A stretch of 64,000 bases of DNA from Fimbriimonas sp. (GCA_031292555.1 JARLGV010000132.1:1-64000); one strand, 5' to 3'; shown: positions 24,701 through 33,139, counted from the stretch's first letter. Made by a program: numbers and translations. The notes: generated by a model from the sequence alone, not told the origin.

Positions 24701-25075
24701 TAGCGGCACCAACACCAGGCCGGCAAGCACGATCAAGCCGAGAGATAGCTTCTCGACGCGGTCGTCCAGCGGCTCGATCCTCTCCCGGAGGGCGTGCAAT
24801 TGGTTGATCGCGCCGGCGAGTTGTCCTGAGGAGGTCCCAATGAACTGAGCGATCCAGATGGCGCAGAGAAGCACGATACAGGAGAGAAGAAGCATGCCGG
24901 AGGTCGAGCGAACGAACCCCGAAATCGCCAAAAGGGTCGCCCTCTTCAAATCCTGTCCAAGATTGCCTTGCGACTCATTACGCCTAACGCGTCGCTGCCA
25001 AAGCGACGAGACGATAAGAAGCGCTCCAAGCACAATCGTACTAAGTGTCAGTGGAAATTCTATATGCATAGCCAC
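21722..25075 (-). CDS. Large membrane protein of unknown function
   Basis: 1117 residues; ATG preceded by GAGGTGG, with TACAAT farther upstream as a possible -10. Four hydrophobic segments at about 10-26, 60-79, 110-127 and 250-270 are all within the first 280 residues; helical stretches with coiled-coil character lie at about 85-110 and 135-210. The remaining 840 residues are soluble, and the orientation is not determinable by eye. The central part is Pro/Asp-rich; the C-terminal 500 include mixed alpha/beta sequence without a motif I recognise. No Walker, HExxH or MIDAS motif was found. It is transcribed toward the TIR-like gene but separated from it by 390 bp. It may be the membrane platform of the cluster. 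Confidence 0.75.
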   Translation of the reverse strand: MAMHIEFPLTLSTIVLGALLIVSSLWQRRVRRNESQGNLGQDLKRATLLAISGFVRSTSGMLLLSCIVLLCAIWIAQFIGTSSGQLAGAINQLHALRERIEPLDDRVEKLSLGLIVLAGLVLVPLSSRGRLRLAYRRSTERQVEEINEALKEGRLPPLDPSLEMQRVMGAAISQHDEIIRAGGSPDQVRAKADELERKVREHLYVLDVKRRLKSEITDADFGLDRSKSTKWDKLLALLLSKPIHESMSRFGKVCYVISLLIMPALFLGISEPAVASAEVDARRAALTSIEAEAKERKSIAASERLPAAPLTDQEKNAISLHALRAENQFVRYVGRQVHLKSDVYEAGARAVAQSAVLHNFVEGFARHAAAEPYPPQYPHDEWTDPGSPPPPDSPKWDNPTAKADPNWDEKFRVRLTSDPAPTGPQTQEFKRFADDLKDFASQSAANHQAVMHEVGRPFHEEISPTDPYFDLLKEAVMDFVEANLKPPLSEILKGAEFDEVKDWLRFKFEAWQEADFERIMNRKKGRSTYEGDLPGFDFVGTVPPAYTEAHDPFADKSLMTVASLVSQDAQALADDPGYNAPDPSRPPSLRELPDPAVDLNLAATELQAITTQDSGARTALKSLEDSPTTASDALLTYTDMYPGRLSQEKETSRSKLYASLTGSEGLSNDNLKANFAKSRDPHAVSSDSRTGGIVFGDPNSSVHMPIRDLTWHAADNGYVVFDFQLANGQTVSTAPIEPTLAFCALGYAADGRPLATTIINVQPVQYQRVISHPALIDSPIGKDLIDFDQYTFDAIKQQNGSLQQFADNTSALLELYRLVQELLTVDYKHIQCTMVVQGLLVQQGGKEPGSFSDEATKFLHNEPTIRSELRAAIVGVLAKRPAVLSPSWLAQSPLHTQDTVYDQDVVKMMGDSDTGSSDRTADRLEAGASGIIGTDQPRTNEDYKALVDRVKSLTQPGGYGMYSIVRDLDQPDIAAILADSSGHSIEKILAFSLQTKTERLLASGQNVAEFSDKSSELTGVVDRYIQSDPTRMEVAERVSQFAGLQQIFRAAFLGNLDSTFPVKRLISLSQWLAQEPLNSLVTARWLRPAQATIPDIQSRLSAALGMTKPEYVAVEAN

Positions 25076-25272
25076 CTCGCATCATCGTACATTGTAAGCG
25101 AAGTTTGCGCATTTGTAGAGCTTTTTCCATGCGATTGCAGTGGCTAGGACCTTTGCCGACGGCTCGGGCGGGCCACGGAATCGTCGCATCCGACTTGCGA
25201 TTGGAACAGGTCCTCAGACTTAGCTCAGCCCTCACCGAAACCTGACTCTCGCTCCCCACGTAAACCCCCTCG

Positions 25273-26682
25273 ATGCCAACTCGTAGCTTTGCCACCCCGA
25301 TTCTCTTTCTCGCTTCGCTCGCGCTCGCTGCCGCCCAAGACGTAGACTCCTCCAAGCTGGACGCGTTCTTCAACGCCCAACTGGCCAAAAATGCGGCGCC
25401 GTCGATCTCGGCGGCGGTCGTGAAGGACGGGAAGATCGTGTACGCGAAGGCGTTCGGGTATGCGGACCTGGAGAACGACGTCCTGGCGACGCCGGCTACC
25501 GTCTACCGGATCGGGAGCATCACCAAGCAGTTCACGGCGACGATGATCATGCAACTCGTCGGCGAAGGCAAACTGACCCTCGAGCAGAAGTGCCGCAGCG
25601 TCCTGCCCGAACTCCCGGCGGCTTGGGACGCGATCACGGTCCGCCAACTTCTGAACCACACGAGCGGCATCAAGTCGTACACCTCCGTCCCCGGCCTGTT
25701 CGACGGCCCCGCGATGAAGCCGACCACCCCCGCAGGCATCCTAAAGACCGTCGAGACGGCGCCCCTCGAGTTCAAACCCGGCACGAAGTGGAACTACAAC
25801 AACACCGCCTTCGAGGTGCTCGGCATGATCGTCGAGAAGCTCGACCACCGAAAATACGCCGAGTCGCTCAAGGCCCGCATCCTCGGCCCGCTGGGCATGA
25901 CGTCGACCTACTTCACCAGCGAGCGAACCATCGTCAAGCACCGGGCCCAAGGCTATTCGGAGGGCCAAGGCGGCAAGGGATGGGAGCACGCCCCGTACCT
26001 GAACATGGACTGGCCCTTCGCAGCCGGATCGATCGAGAGCTGCACGCTGGACCTCGCCAAGTGGGACGCCGCGCTCTACGGCGACCGAATCCTGCCCCAG
26101 AGCGCGCTCAAGCAGATGTGGACGCCAACCCGACTCGCCGACGGCAAAACCCAGGACTACGGGTTCGGATGGTCTCTCGGCAAGCAGAACGGCGTCCCAA
26201 TCGTCGAGCACGGCGGCGGCATCCACGGCTTCATAACCTTCATCCGCCGGGCGCCCTCGCACGGTCTGACGGTGATCGTCCTCACCAACAGCGGGGGCGG
26301 TCCCGCCGACAAAATCGCCGCCGAAGCGATGGGTATCGTCGATCTCGCCCTAAAGGTCGATCCGCCGAAAGCGATCGCCGACACCGACCCGAAGGCAACC
26401 GCAAAGGCGAGAGCGCTCCTGCAGTCACTCATGGACGGCAAACTCGACCACACCCTCTTCACCCCCGAGTTCAACAAGCAGATCACCCCCCAACTGGAAG
26501 CGGGGGCGAAGGCCACCCTATCCGGAATGGGCAAGATCGTGCGCTTCGACCTGACGTCGACGGAATCCGCGGGCGGCCTGACCTCTCGGAAGTACCTGGT
26601 GACGTTGGGCGCCACCGACCTGAACTTGGTGGTCCGGGTTGACGGGAAGGGCCTGGTGGCCGAGTTCGGTCTGAGGCCTTAG
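25273..26682 (+). CDS. Serine hydrolase of the beta-lactamase/penicillin-binding-protein family
   Basis: 469 residues with a signal peptide (cleavage near ALAAAQ, residue 20-22). Catalytic motifs of class C beta-lactamases and relatives: SITK at 82-85 (S-x-x-K), YNN at 175-177 (Y-x-N), and HGG at 313-315 in place of KTG. The last 100 residues form an extra domain. Acts outside the cytoplasm, more likely as an esterase, peptidase or D-aminopeptidase than as an antibiotic resistance enzyme; substrate not predictable. Third-position GC is high here, which produces long spurious ORFs in other frames. It appears monocistronic. Confidence 0.9.
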   Translation: MPTRSFATPILFLASLALAAAQDVDSSKLDAFFNAQLAKNAAPSISAAVVKDGKIVYAKAFGYADLENDVLATPATVYRIGSITKQFTATMIMQLVGEGKLTLEQKCRSVLPELPAAWDAITVRQLLNHTSGIKSYTSVPGLFDGPAMKPTTPAGILKTVETAPLEFKPGTKWNYNNTAFEVLGMIVEKLDHRKYAESLKARILGPLGMTSTYFTSERTIVKHRAQGYSEGQGGKGWEHAPYLNMDWPFAAGSIESCTLDLAKWDAALYGDRILPQSALKQMWTPTRLADGKTQDYGFGWSLGKQNGVPIVEHGGGIHGFITFIRRAPSHGLTVIVLTNSGGGPADKIAAEAMGIVDLALKVDPPKAIADTDPKATAKARALLQSLMDGKLDHTLFTPEFNKQITPQLEAGAKATLSGMGKIVRFDLTSTESAGGLTSRKYLVTLGATDLNLVVRVDGKGLVAEFGLRP

Positions 26683-26760
26683 TTGCGGGGAGCGGGTGAG
26701 GATGGAATCGCAGAGGACGCGGCGGGAAGGCTGACTCCCATCCGTCCGCGCCCGCCGCGA

Positions 26761-28026
26761 TTAGCTCCCCAACAACCCATCTACAAACGCGTTCCGAAAC
26801 TTCCCGGCGGGGTCCATCGACTTGGCCAGCGAATGGAAATCGTGAAGGCGCGGGTAGCGCTCCCGCAACACTGCCGGCACGATTGTGAACAACTTGCCCC
26901 AGTGGGGGCGGGGCTCGTAGGGGGCTAAGGCTGCCTCGATGAGCGGCATGAGGTCGTGGACCGCGTCCCACTCCTTCTTCCAGGTGAAGTGGATCGCCAC
27001 CGAGTCGCGGGCGTAGGCGGTGCTGAGCCACATTCGGTCGGCGGCGATGCTGCGGACCTCGGTCAGATACAGGTGTGGGGCGATCTGGTCGGCAAGTAAC
27101 TGCACGGCGCGTAAGGCTTCGACGGCCCGCGACCGAGGCACCAAGTACTCCGACTGCAGTTCGTCGCCGACGCTCGGAGTGAACTCCATCCGGAAGTGGT
27201 TGAGCCGGTCGTTCCACCGGCCGGGGATGCCGGTTTGGGTGGTGCAGTTCTCCGGCGAACTGCCCTTGATCGGATTCAGGTCGTGCGCCGCCAACCGTCC
27301 GCCGAAGAACTCGGGCTCCGCCGGCGAATCGTCGTCGGGCGACGTCGCCCGTTTGCGCCATACCTGGTTGAAGCACGGCGCGGTCCAGTCGGTGAACAGG
27401 CTCACGCTATAGCCGCTCGACATCGTCTCGTCGAAGTGCCCAAGGGCCTCGTCGAATGGCATGTCCTCGTAAACATCCTGTCGGACCGCGAAGGTCGGCA
27501 GGATGTCGAGCGTCACGCGGACTGCAATGCCCAGGGCGCCCAACGCGACCACCGCCCCGTCGAACGTCTCCGGCGTCTCGTTGCGGCCGAGTTGTACGAT
27601 CGAGCCGTCCGCCACCATCAGGTCGACGCCGCAGACCGAAGTCGCGAGGTTCCCGTTCCGGTCGCCGGAACCGTGGGTCGCCGTTGAGCATGCGCCGGCC
27701 ACCGAGATGTGGGGCAGGGAAGCGAGGTTCGCCAGCGCAAACCCGTTCGCCTCCAGATACGCCCCCAACTCCCCGTACCGAATTCCCGCCTCCGCGGTAA
27801 CCGTCATACGCTCCCGGTCGATCGCTAGCGGCCGGCTCATCCGGCCCAAGTGGACGAGATCCCCCTCGGTGTCCGGGAGGCCGTTGAAGGAATGCCTAGT
27901 TCCGAGGGCGCGCACCTTCGGGCTGCTTTGCACGATCTGGCGGAGTTGGTCGACTGACGCCGGCGAGTGGATGCGCGCTGCCCCGTATTCGTAGCACTTG
28001 GCCCAGTTTTGGCTTGGTTCATTCAT
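26761..28026 (-). CDS. FAD-linked alditol oxidase / sugar-lactone oxidase-like protein
   Basis: 421 residues. An N-terminal PCMH-type FAD domain with LGTRHSFN at 41-48; H45 matches the position of the histidine that binds FAD covalently in alditol oxidase (AldO). The segment SVAGACSTATHGSG is characteristic of the same family. The C-terminal domain is of the D-arabinono-1,4-lactone oxidase type (ALO). It would oxidise a polyol or aldonolactone with O2, releasing H2O2. No signal peptide. It shares direction with the hypothetical gene upstream, 20 bp away, and may be co-transcribed with it. Confidence 0.88.
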   Translation of the reverse strand: MNEPSQNWAKCYEYGAARIHSPASVDQLRQIVQSSPKVRALGTRHSFNGLPDTEGDLVHLGRMSRPLAIDRERMTVTAEAGIRYGELGAYLEANGFALANLASLPHISVAGACSTATHGSGDRNGNLATSVCGVDLMVADGSIVQLGRNETPETFDGAVVALGALGIAVRVTLDILPTFAVRQDVYEDMPFDEALGHFDETMSSGYSVSLFTDWTAPCFNQVWRKRATSPDDDSPAEPEFFGGRLAAHDLNPIKGSSPENCTTQTGIPGRWNDRLNHFRMEFTPSVGDELQSEYLVPRSRAVEALRAVQLLADQIAPHLYLTEVRSIAADRMWLSTAYARDSVAIHFTWKKEWDAVHDLMPLIEAALAPYEPRPHWGKLFTIVPAVLRERYPRLHDFHSLAKSMDPAGKFRNAFVDGLLGS

Positions 28027-28046
28027 GGGACATTAGGAGATCCCCC

Positions 28047-28676
28047 TCAATGCACATCCAGATCCAGCGTTACCGAATCCAGCCAGTGGAACGCGATCTT
28101 GTCCGGGATCGAGCCCCGGAATGTGATGTATTCCCGCACGGTGTCGTACCCGATCGCCTCCACGCGGGCGGCGTAGCCGCGTAGCGGACCGCCCACGTCC
28201 GGCGGCATCGAGACGGCGTCGACCCAGCCGTCGACGGTCAGAACCTGGGCGCGGTGCGCCTCGGCGACATTGCGGGGGAACTCGAAGCGGACACAGGTCG
28301 AGCCCGACTTGTACGCCTGGCAGACGATTCCGAAGAACAGAACCCCGATCGGTGTCTCCGTAAGCATTCGATCTGCCATCTGTTTTGCGGTTTTGAACTG
28401 GGGCGCCAACTCGATGATGCGTGCCTGGAGCTTGCAGGACAGGGGCTCCAAGGCAGAGGCTTCGTCCAGCAGATCGAACTGAAGCCGGAGCGTCTCCAAG
28501 AGCAGGCGAAACCGCAAGGTGTTGTCGGGTGTTTCCAGCCGTTTTAGATAACGGCCGGCTCGAGCGTCCACGTCGTGAAACGGCTTTGCCCGAAACGACA
28601 GGAGTCGACCGAGCGAGGCCAAGTTCTTGACGTACAATTCGGCTCCAACCTCGCGCAGGCCCAAATGGTGCGGCAT
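28047..28676 (-). CDS. Conserved-looking hypothetical protein
   Basis: 209 residues from the ATG at 28676. The longer ORF start at 28733 is rejected because that stretch overlaps a terminator-like hairpin (28722-28757), and TACAAT lies 9 nt before the chosen ATG. The N-terminal half is helical; the C-terminal half is beta-rich (for example EYITFRGSIPD, VTLDLDVH). No motif recognised and no signal peptide. A lipid/START-type or DUF fold is possible but unsupported. Confidence 0.65.
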   Translation of the reverse strand: MPHHLGLREVGAELYVKNLASLGRLLSFRAKPFHDVDARAGRYLKRLETPDNTLRFRLLLETLRLQFDLLDEASALEPLSCKLQARIIELAPQFKTAKQMADRMLTETPIGVLFFGIVCQAYKSGSTCVRFEFPRNVAEAHRAQVLTVDGWVDAVSMPPDVGGPLRGYAARVEAIGYDTVREYITFRGSIPDKIAFHWLDSVTLDLDVH

Positions 28677-28685
28677 CCGGAGTGA

Positions 28686-28691
28686 ATTGTA
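28686..28691 (-). promoter_or_regulatory. Possible -10 element (TACAAT)
   Basis: On the minus strand TACAAT is followed by 9 nt and the ATG at 28676. No good -35. One of several such arrangements in the window. Confidence 0.35.
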
Positions 28692-28721
28692 CAGGATCGA
28701 ACCGTGATCGGCTAGCGCACA

Positions 28722-28757
28722 ACGGGCCGGCAAGCCGTTGGAGGCTCGCCGACCCGT
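28722..28757 (-). terminator. Hairpin after the ECF sigma/regulator operon
   Basis: On the minus strand ACGGGTCGGC..GCC and GGC..GCCGGCCCGT form an imperfect stem of about 13 bp with a 2x2 internal loop. It starts about 18 nt after the stop at 28775. No U-tract. Confidence 0.5.
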
Positions 28758-28774
28758 CGTCTTGGAGACGGTTC

Positions 28775-29770
28775 CTAGTTCTTGTCGCCGTCTTGCGAGG
28801 AGCCGAAGTTGAAGTTGAAGTGGGGGTCCTTGCCGTCCTTCATCCCTTCTTTCATGCCCTGCTGAATCATCGGGCCGAGGTTCTTCAGCGCTTCACCCAT
28901 GCCGGTCATCGCTCCACCGACGCCTTTCATCGCGCCGCCGATCAGGTTGCCGAGGTCGATGTCGACTACCTTCGCGTTCTTCGGGAAGTCCGGAGCGACC
29001 AGCTTCGGGTCGACCTGGGCGCCGAACTGCATGCGGATCGTCGAGTTATGCTTGGTCCCGCTGTCGGAGTCCTTGTCCTCCACGTCGATTCGCTGGGGGA
29101 GGTCGGTGTTAGCGTCGACCAGCATCTGTACCCGGCTGGATTCCTGGGGCGAATCCATCGTGACGTGGTACACGTCCTTGCCGTCCTCATGGGTCACTCC
29201 GGAGATCTTGATGTGGTCCTTGCCGTACTTCTGCTCGTACTCTCGCAGCGTCTTCTTCAGGTCCATCTGTTTGAGGCCTTCGGAGATGCCGGACTGCACC
29301 ATCTTGCCGATCGTTTGCGGATCGACGATGCCGCTCAGCTTGATTCGGGTGACGGTGTTCTCCTTGGGGTCATAGACGCTCAGCGCCCCTTTCCCAAACT
29401 GCACGAGGCTGCCCTCCTCGCCGCGAATCGTAAAGGTGCCGTCCACGCCGACGATGTTGACGTGCTTGTCGGTCCCTTCGTCGTTTGAGTCGACGGATAG
29501 CAGGAACGTACTCTGCCGGTTGGTCGCCGCAAGGATGGAATCGTAGGCTCGTGCCTTGGAAGGGGCCATCGTGAGCACGACGATGCCGAAGGTGACGGCG
29601 GCGGTGCCGGCGATCGCCAAGCTGGGTTGCCACCACGGCCGTCGGGCCGGCTTGACGCTGTTTGCCAGAACTCTGAGCTCGCGCATCAGCCCTTCTGAGG
29701 GCTCTTCGCTGATCAGACTCATCTTGAGTGCCTCCTGAATTTGTTGATCCTGATTAGGTGTTTCGTTCAT
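28775..29770 (-). CDS. Membrane-anchored regulator, probable anti-sigma partner (LolA-like outer domain)
   Basis: 331 residues. A cytoplasmic N-terminus of about 50 residues, one membrane segment at about 50-67, then an outer domain whose mixed beta pattern ('GTFTIRGEEGSLVQFG', 'ENTVTRIKLSG') resembles LolA/outer-membrane-lipoprotein sorting or RseB/MucB sensors. A Gly/Met-rich amphipathic end follows. Start and upstream sigma stop overlap (ATGA), the usual layout for an ECF sigma factor and its anti-sigma. No zinc H-x3-C-x2-C motif in the N-terminal part, so it is not a classical ZAS protein. Confidence 0.75.
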   Translation of the reverse strand: MNETPNQDQQIQEALKMSLISEEPSEGLMRELRVLANSVKPARRPWWQPSLAIAGTAAVTFGIVVLTMAPSKARAYDSILAATNRQSTFLLSVDSNDEGTDKHVNIVGVDGTFTIRGEEGSLVQFGKGALSVYDPKENTVTRIKLSGIVDPQTIGKMVQSGISEGLKQMDLKKTLREYEQKYGKDHIKISGVTHEDGKDVYHVTMDSPQESSRVQMLVDANTDLPQRIDVEDKDSDSGTKHNSTIRMQFGAQVDPKLVAPDFPKNAKVVDIDLGNLIGGAMKGVGGAMTGMGEALKNLGPMIQQGMKEGMKDGKDPHFNFNFGSSQDGDKN

Positions 29771-30357
29771 ATCGCATCTCCTGAGTTCCCCAGCACTTGA
29801 GGGCCCAGGGCATCGCGCAGGCTTTCACGAGCCCGCTGCAGCAAACTGTTGGTGGCGGCCATAGACCGCCGGATCACATGGCCGACCTCTTCGGTCGATA
29901 GCCCATTGATGTATTTCAAGACGAGCGCCTCGCGCTGATTCTCGGGAAGCTGTTCAAGCGCGCCCCGGGTGGCGATCTGGATCTCGCTGAACATCGGCAT
30001 TCCGGCGTTCGTCTCGGCGGAAGCTAACGGCTGCTCGGCGCGCCGGTACTTGCGCCGCAAATGGTCGGCGACCTTCCGCCGGGCGATGGCCAATAGCCAT
30101 ACCTTCTGGTCTTCGGCGCGCTGGATTTTGGCGAAATCTGCAAAGGCGGCGGCAAAGACCTCCATGACGACGTCCTCGGCATCCTCACGCTTCGGTATCT
30201 GAGAAGCGGTGTATCGCCAGATGTCGCCGGAGAACAGGCGGACCAGATCTTCGGGTTTTCGGGCTCTTGTGTCGAGCAGTTCACCGGGTTTCGGTGAGCT
30301 CGATTCGGCCCCCCACGGGGGAGCCACATTCGCTGGTTCGACGGGTGTCATTCGCAT
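29767..30357 (-). CDS. ECF-family RNA polymerase sigma factor
   Basis: 196 residues. Region 2 around REDAEDVVMEVFAAAF, region 4 around LPENQREALVLKYINGLSTEEVGHVI with the helix-turn-helix near the C-terminus. An N-terminal extension of about 40 residues is rich in Pro and Ser. It would direct a small regulon controlled by the co-encoded membrane protein. No convincing ECF promoter seen in the 278 bp upstream. Confidence 0.92.
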   Translation of the reverse strand: MRMTPVEPANVAPPWGAESSSPKPGELLDTRARKPEDLVRLFSGDIWRYTASQIPKREDAEDVVMEVFAAAFADFAKIQRAEDQKVWLLAIARRKVADHLRRKYRRAEQPLASAETNAGMPMFSEIQIATRGALEQLPENQREALVLKYINGLSTEEVGHVIRRSMAATNSLLQRARESLRDALGPQVLGNSGDAI

Positions 30358-30704
30358 CGGTTTAGTTGAAGGCGACGTCCTTTCAGTGTACGTCGGTTAC
30401 TCCTCAGCCCCATAAGTCGCTGCCGCACCCCCGAATCTATCGCGGCCTTCATGATTTCTTCCGAAATGCTCGCCAACTTGGTCACGTGCGGTCGATGAAG
30501 CGGAGCGAAAGGGTCTGAAACGACGATAGAAGCGCTGAACCACGGGCTCGCCGAGTCCGTTTGGCACGCTACCTCGCCTTCCATCACTCCCTTTTGCCGA
30601 CCGGCGAATCCTGTATCTGAATCGACGGTTTATGCATGCCCCCGCCAAACGAACGCACGGTTTGCGACACGACTCCCCATGCGTTTACGCAGATTGTAAG
30701 TGCC
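30358..30704. other. Divergent intergenic region upstream of cysD
   Basis: 347 bp between the sigma factor and cysD if cysD starts at 30705. An alternative cysD ATG at 30636 lies within it. I looked for a SAM or other riboswitch and for an ECF promoter and saw nothing convincing. Confidence 0.4.
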
Positions 30705-31628
30705 ATGACTACCTGTGTCGAAGTCCCCTCCCGCGAACGTTGCGCCTTGCATGAGCTCGAATCGGAGGCGATCTATACGCTGCGAGAGGTCGCCGGCCAG
30801 CTTGATCGGCCTGCGCTGCTCTTCTCGGGCGGCAAGGACTCTATCGTCCTGGTGCATTTGGCGCGTAAGGCGTTCGCCCCCGGTCCGATCCCGTTTCCCC
30901 TCCTGCACATCGACACTGGCCACAATTTCCCGGAGACGATCGAGTTCCGCGATTGGCTCGTCGACCACGTTGGGGCGACGCTGTTCGTTCGCTCGGTTCA
31001 GGATTCGATCGACCGGGGAAGGGTCGTTGAGGAGGCGGGACCCTACGCCAGCCGGAACGGACTTCAGACGGTAACCCTGCTGGACGCCATCGCCGAGTTG
31101 AAGATCGACGCCGCCCTCGGGGGCGCCCGGCGAGACGAGGAGAAGGCGCGCGCCAAGGAGCGCGTTTTCTCCCATCGCGACGCATTCGGCCAATGGGATC
31201 CCAAGAACCAGCGCCCCGAGCTTTGGAGCATCTACAACGGCCTCAAAGCACCCGGCGAGCACTTCCGGGTGTTTCCTCTAAGCAATTGGACCGAACTCGA
31301 CATCTGGCGCTACATCCGGCAGGAGCGGCTGACCATCCCGTCCTTGTACTTCAGCCACTCGCGGGAGGTTGTCCAGCGCCAAGAGACTCTGCTTGCGGTT
31401 TCCGAAGTTCTCACGCTTCTGCCGAGCGAGCGGCCGGTCCGCAAGCGGGTGCGGTTTCGCACCGTCGGCGATGCGACCTGCACCGGCGCCATCGAGTCCG
31501 GCGCGTCCTCTCTCGACGAGATCCTTGAGGAGGTTGTGTCTGCGCGGGTGACCGAGCGCAACGGCCGAGCCGACGACCGCCGGTCGGAAGCGGCAATGGA
31601 AGACCGTAAGCGTCAGGGGTACTTCTGA
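30705..31628 (+). CDS. cysD: Sulfate adenylyltransferase subunit 2
   Basis: 307 residues from the ATG at 30705, chosen because CysD proteins normally begin just before the 'LE.EaI.iiReV' helix, here LESEAIYTLREV; an in-frame ATG at 30636 would add 23 residues with no family counterpart. The PP-loop LFSGGKDS binds ATP; HIDTGHNFPE and the FRTVGD segment are family hallmarks. Together with CysN it activates sulfate to adenosine 5'-phosphosulfate (APS). The stop overlaps the cysN ATG (TGATG). Confidence 0.95.
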   Translation: MTTCVEVPSRERCALHELESEAIYTLREVAGQLDRPALLFSGGKDSIVLVHLARKAFAPGPIPFPLLHIDTGHNFPETIEFRDWLVDHVGATLFVRSVQDSIDRGRVVEEAGPYASRNGLQTVTLLDAIAELKIDAALGGARRDEEKARAKERVFSHRDAFGQWDPKNQRPELWSIYNGLKAPGEHFRVFPLSNWTELDIWRYIRQERLTIPSLYFSHSREVVQRQETLLAVSEVLTLLPSERPVRKRVRFRTVGDATCTGAIESGASSLDEILEEVVSARVTERNGRADDRRSEAAMEDRKRQGYF

Positions 31629-33139
31629 TGGCGGCCGGAATCCTGAGGCTGGCGACCGCCGGCAGCGTGGACGACGGAAAGAGCAGCCTGATTGGGCGGC
31701 TGCTTTACGACTCGAAATCGGTCCTCGAGGACCAGATGCGGTCGATCGAGCATGTCAGCCGGCAAAGGGGCTCCGACCAGATCGAACTCGCCCTGCTGAC
31801 CGACGGCCTCCGGGCCGAGCGCGAGCAGAACATTACGATCGACGTCGCATACCGCTACTTCGCGACCGCGCACCGCAAGTTCATCATCGCCGATACCCCC
31901 GGACACCTCCAGTACACGCGGAACATGGTGACCGGCACGTCAACCGCCGACCTCTCAGTCCTGTTGGTCGACGCGCGAAAGGGAATCCTCAGCCAGAGCA
32001 AGCGCCACGCCGCAATCTCCGCTCTCCTCGGGGTCCGGCATGTCGTGGTCGCGATCAACAAGATGGACCTGGTCGAATTCAGCGAGCCGGTCTTCGACAA
32101 GATCGCTCGCGAGTTCGGGGCCATCCTCTTCCAACTTGGGATCCCCCGCGCCGAGTTCATCCCGATCTCCGCCCTGCTCGGAGACAACGTCGTGGAACCC
32201 AGCGAGAACATGCGCTGGTACACCGGCCCGACCCTGCTCGGGTTCCTGGAGAAGGTCGAAGTCGGTTCGGACGAGCCCGGACCGATTCGGCTCCCGGTCC
32301 AATACGTCATTCGTCCGAACCAGGATTTTCGTGGTTTCGCCGGTCGCTTGGAGGGGTCGTCGCTGCGAGTCGGCGACGTCCTTCGGGTAGCGTCCACCGG
32401 TTTGGAGGTGGTTGTCGATCGGTTGCTCGTCGCGGGAGTCGAAGCCGGGGAAGCATTGCCCGGCGAGGCGGTGACGGTCACCATGGACCGGGAGATCGAG
32501 GTGAGCCGGGGCGACCTGTTGTACTCGGCCGAGCACCCTCCCCTGTTTGCCGATCGAATCGAGGCGGTCGTCTGCTGGATGAGCCCCGAGCCGTTGAGGG
32601 TCGGTCAGCGTTACGTGCTGCTGCACGGCCCGGCGAGGGTTTCTGCCATCGTCGAGGCCGTGCAGAGCCGGATCGACATCGATACGTTGCTGCCGGCATC
32701 GGCGCAGACGTTGGCGATGAACGACATCGGCCGGGTTGTCGTCCGCACCGCCCGACCCTTGGCCTTCGATCCGTACGCCGATCTGCCATCGACGGGCAGC
32801 TTCGTCTTGGTCGACCCCGGCACCCACGCCACTGTCGCCGGAGGCATGATCCAGGGAGTGGCGTCCGGTCCCGAGACGGTCGCCGAGGAGCAGGGAAGGA
32901 TCTACTGGATCGACGGTTGGTCCGGTGACCTGCGGGGGCTGGCCAGTGAACTCCGCCGCCAAGGCCACCCCACCGTCGCTGTCTCCGACACCGTCCACCA
33001 ACAGGAGTTCGCCCATATCCTAACCAGCCAAGGCATCGACGTCCTAGTCGCCAACGAGGTCGGCGAAAGCTCAATCCGAATCGAACCCAAGAGCCAATCA
33101 ATAAGGGAACTCATCGTTCAATTGCACGCCCCCCCGTAG
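31628..33139 (+). CDS. cysN: Sulfate adenylyltransferase subunit 1 (GTPase)
   Basis: 503 residues. Translation-factor-type GTPase: Walker A GSVDDGKS at 12-19, DTPGH and NKMD motifs, then EF-Tu-like beta domains. It couples GTP hydrolysis to APS synthesis by CysD. There is no fused APS kinase domain, fitting the APS-type reductase found downstream. The last codons and the stop lie in a REP element: the TAG is the GTAG foot of the first repeat unit, so the 3' end may have been altered by repeat insertion. Confidence 0.95.
   Translation: MAAGILRLATAGSVDDGKSSLIGRLLYDSKSVLEDQMRSIEHVSRQRGSDQIELALLTDGLRAEREQNITIDVAYRYFATAHRKFIIADTPGHLQYTRNMVTGTSTADLSVLLVDARKGILSQSKRHAAISALLGVRHVVVAINKMDLVEFSEPVFDKIAREFGAILFQLGIPRAEFIPISALLGDNVVEPSENMRWYTGPTLLGFLEKVEVGSDEPGPIRLPVQYVIRPNQDFRGFAGRLEGSSLRVGDVLRVASTGLEVVVDRLLVAGVEAGEALPGEAVTVTMDREIEVSRGDLLYSAEHPPLFADRIEAVVCWMSPEPLRVGQRYVLLHGPARVSAIVEAVQSRIDIDTLLPASAQTLAMNDIGRVVVRTARPLAFDPYADLPSTGSFVLVDPGTHATVAGGMIQGVASGPETVAEEQGRIYWIDGWSGDLRGLASELRRQGHPTVAVSDTVHQQEFAHILTSQGIDVLVANEVGESSIRIEPKSQSIRELIVQLHAPP

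Noticed and set aside
701-25075. Prophage carrying a phage tubulin (TubZ/PhuZ)
   Set aside because: No capsid, tail, terminase, integrase or lysis genes, and the tubulin-like protein is far longer than phage tubulins.
25590-26642. 350-residue Arg/Pro-rich ORF on the plus strand
   Set aside because: Out-of-frame shadow of the beta-lactamase-family gene, caused by high third-position GC.
26483-27376. 297-residue minus-strand ORF
   Set aside because: Spans parts of two real genes in another frame and has shadow-type Arg/Pro-rich composition.
30358-30704. SAM or other riboswitch upstream of cysD
   Set aside because: No recognisable conserved core or terminator/antiterminator pair.
31955-33016. 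353-residue minus-strand ORF opposite cysN
   Set aside because: Antisense shadow of a confidently identified cysN.
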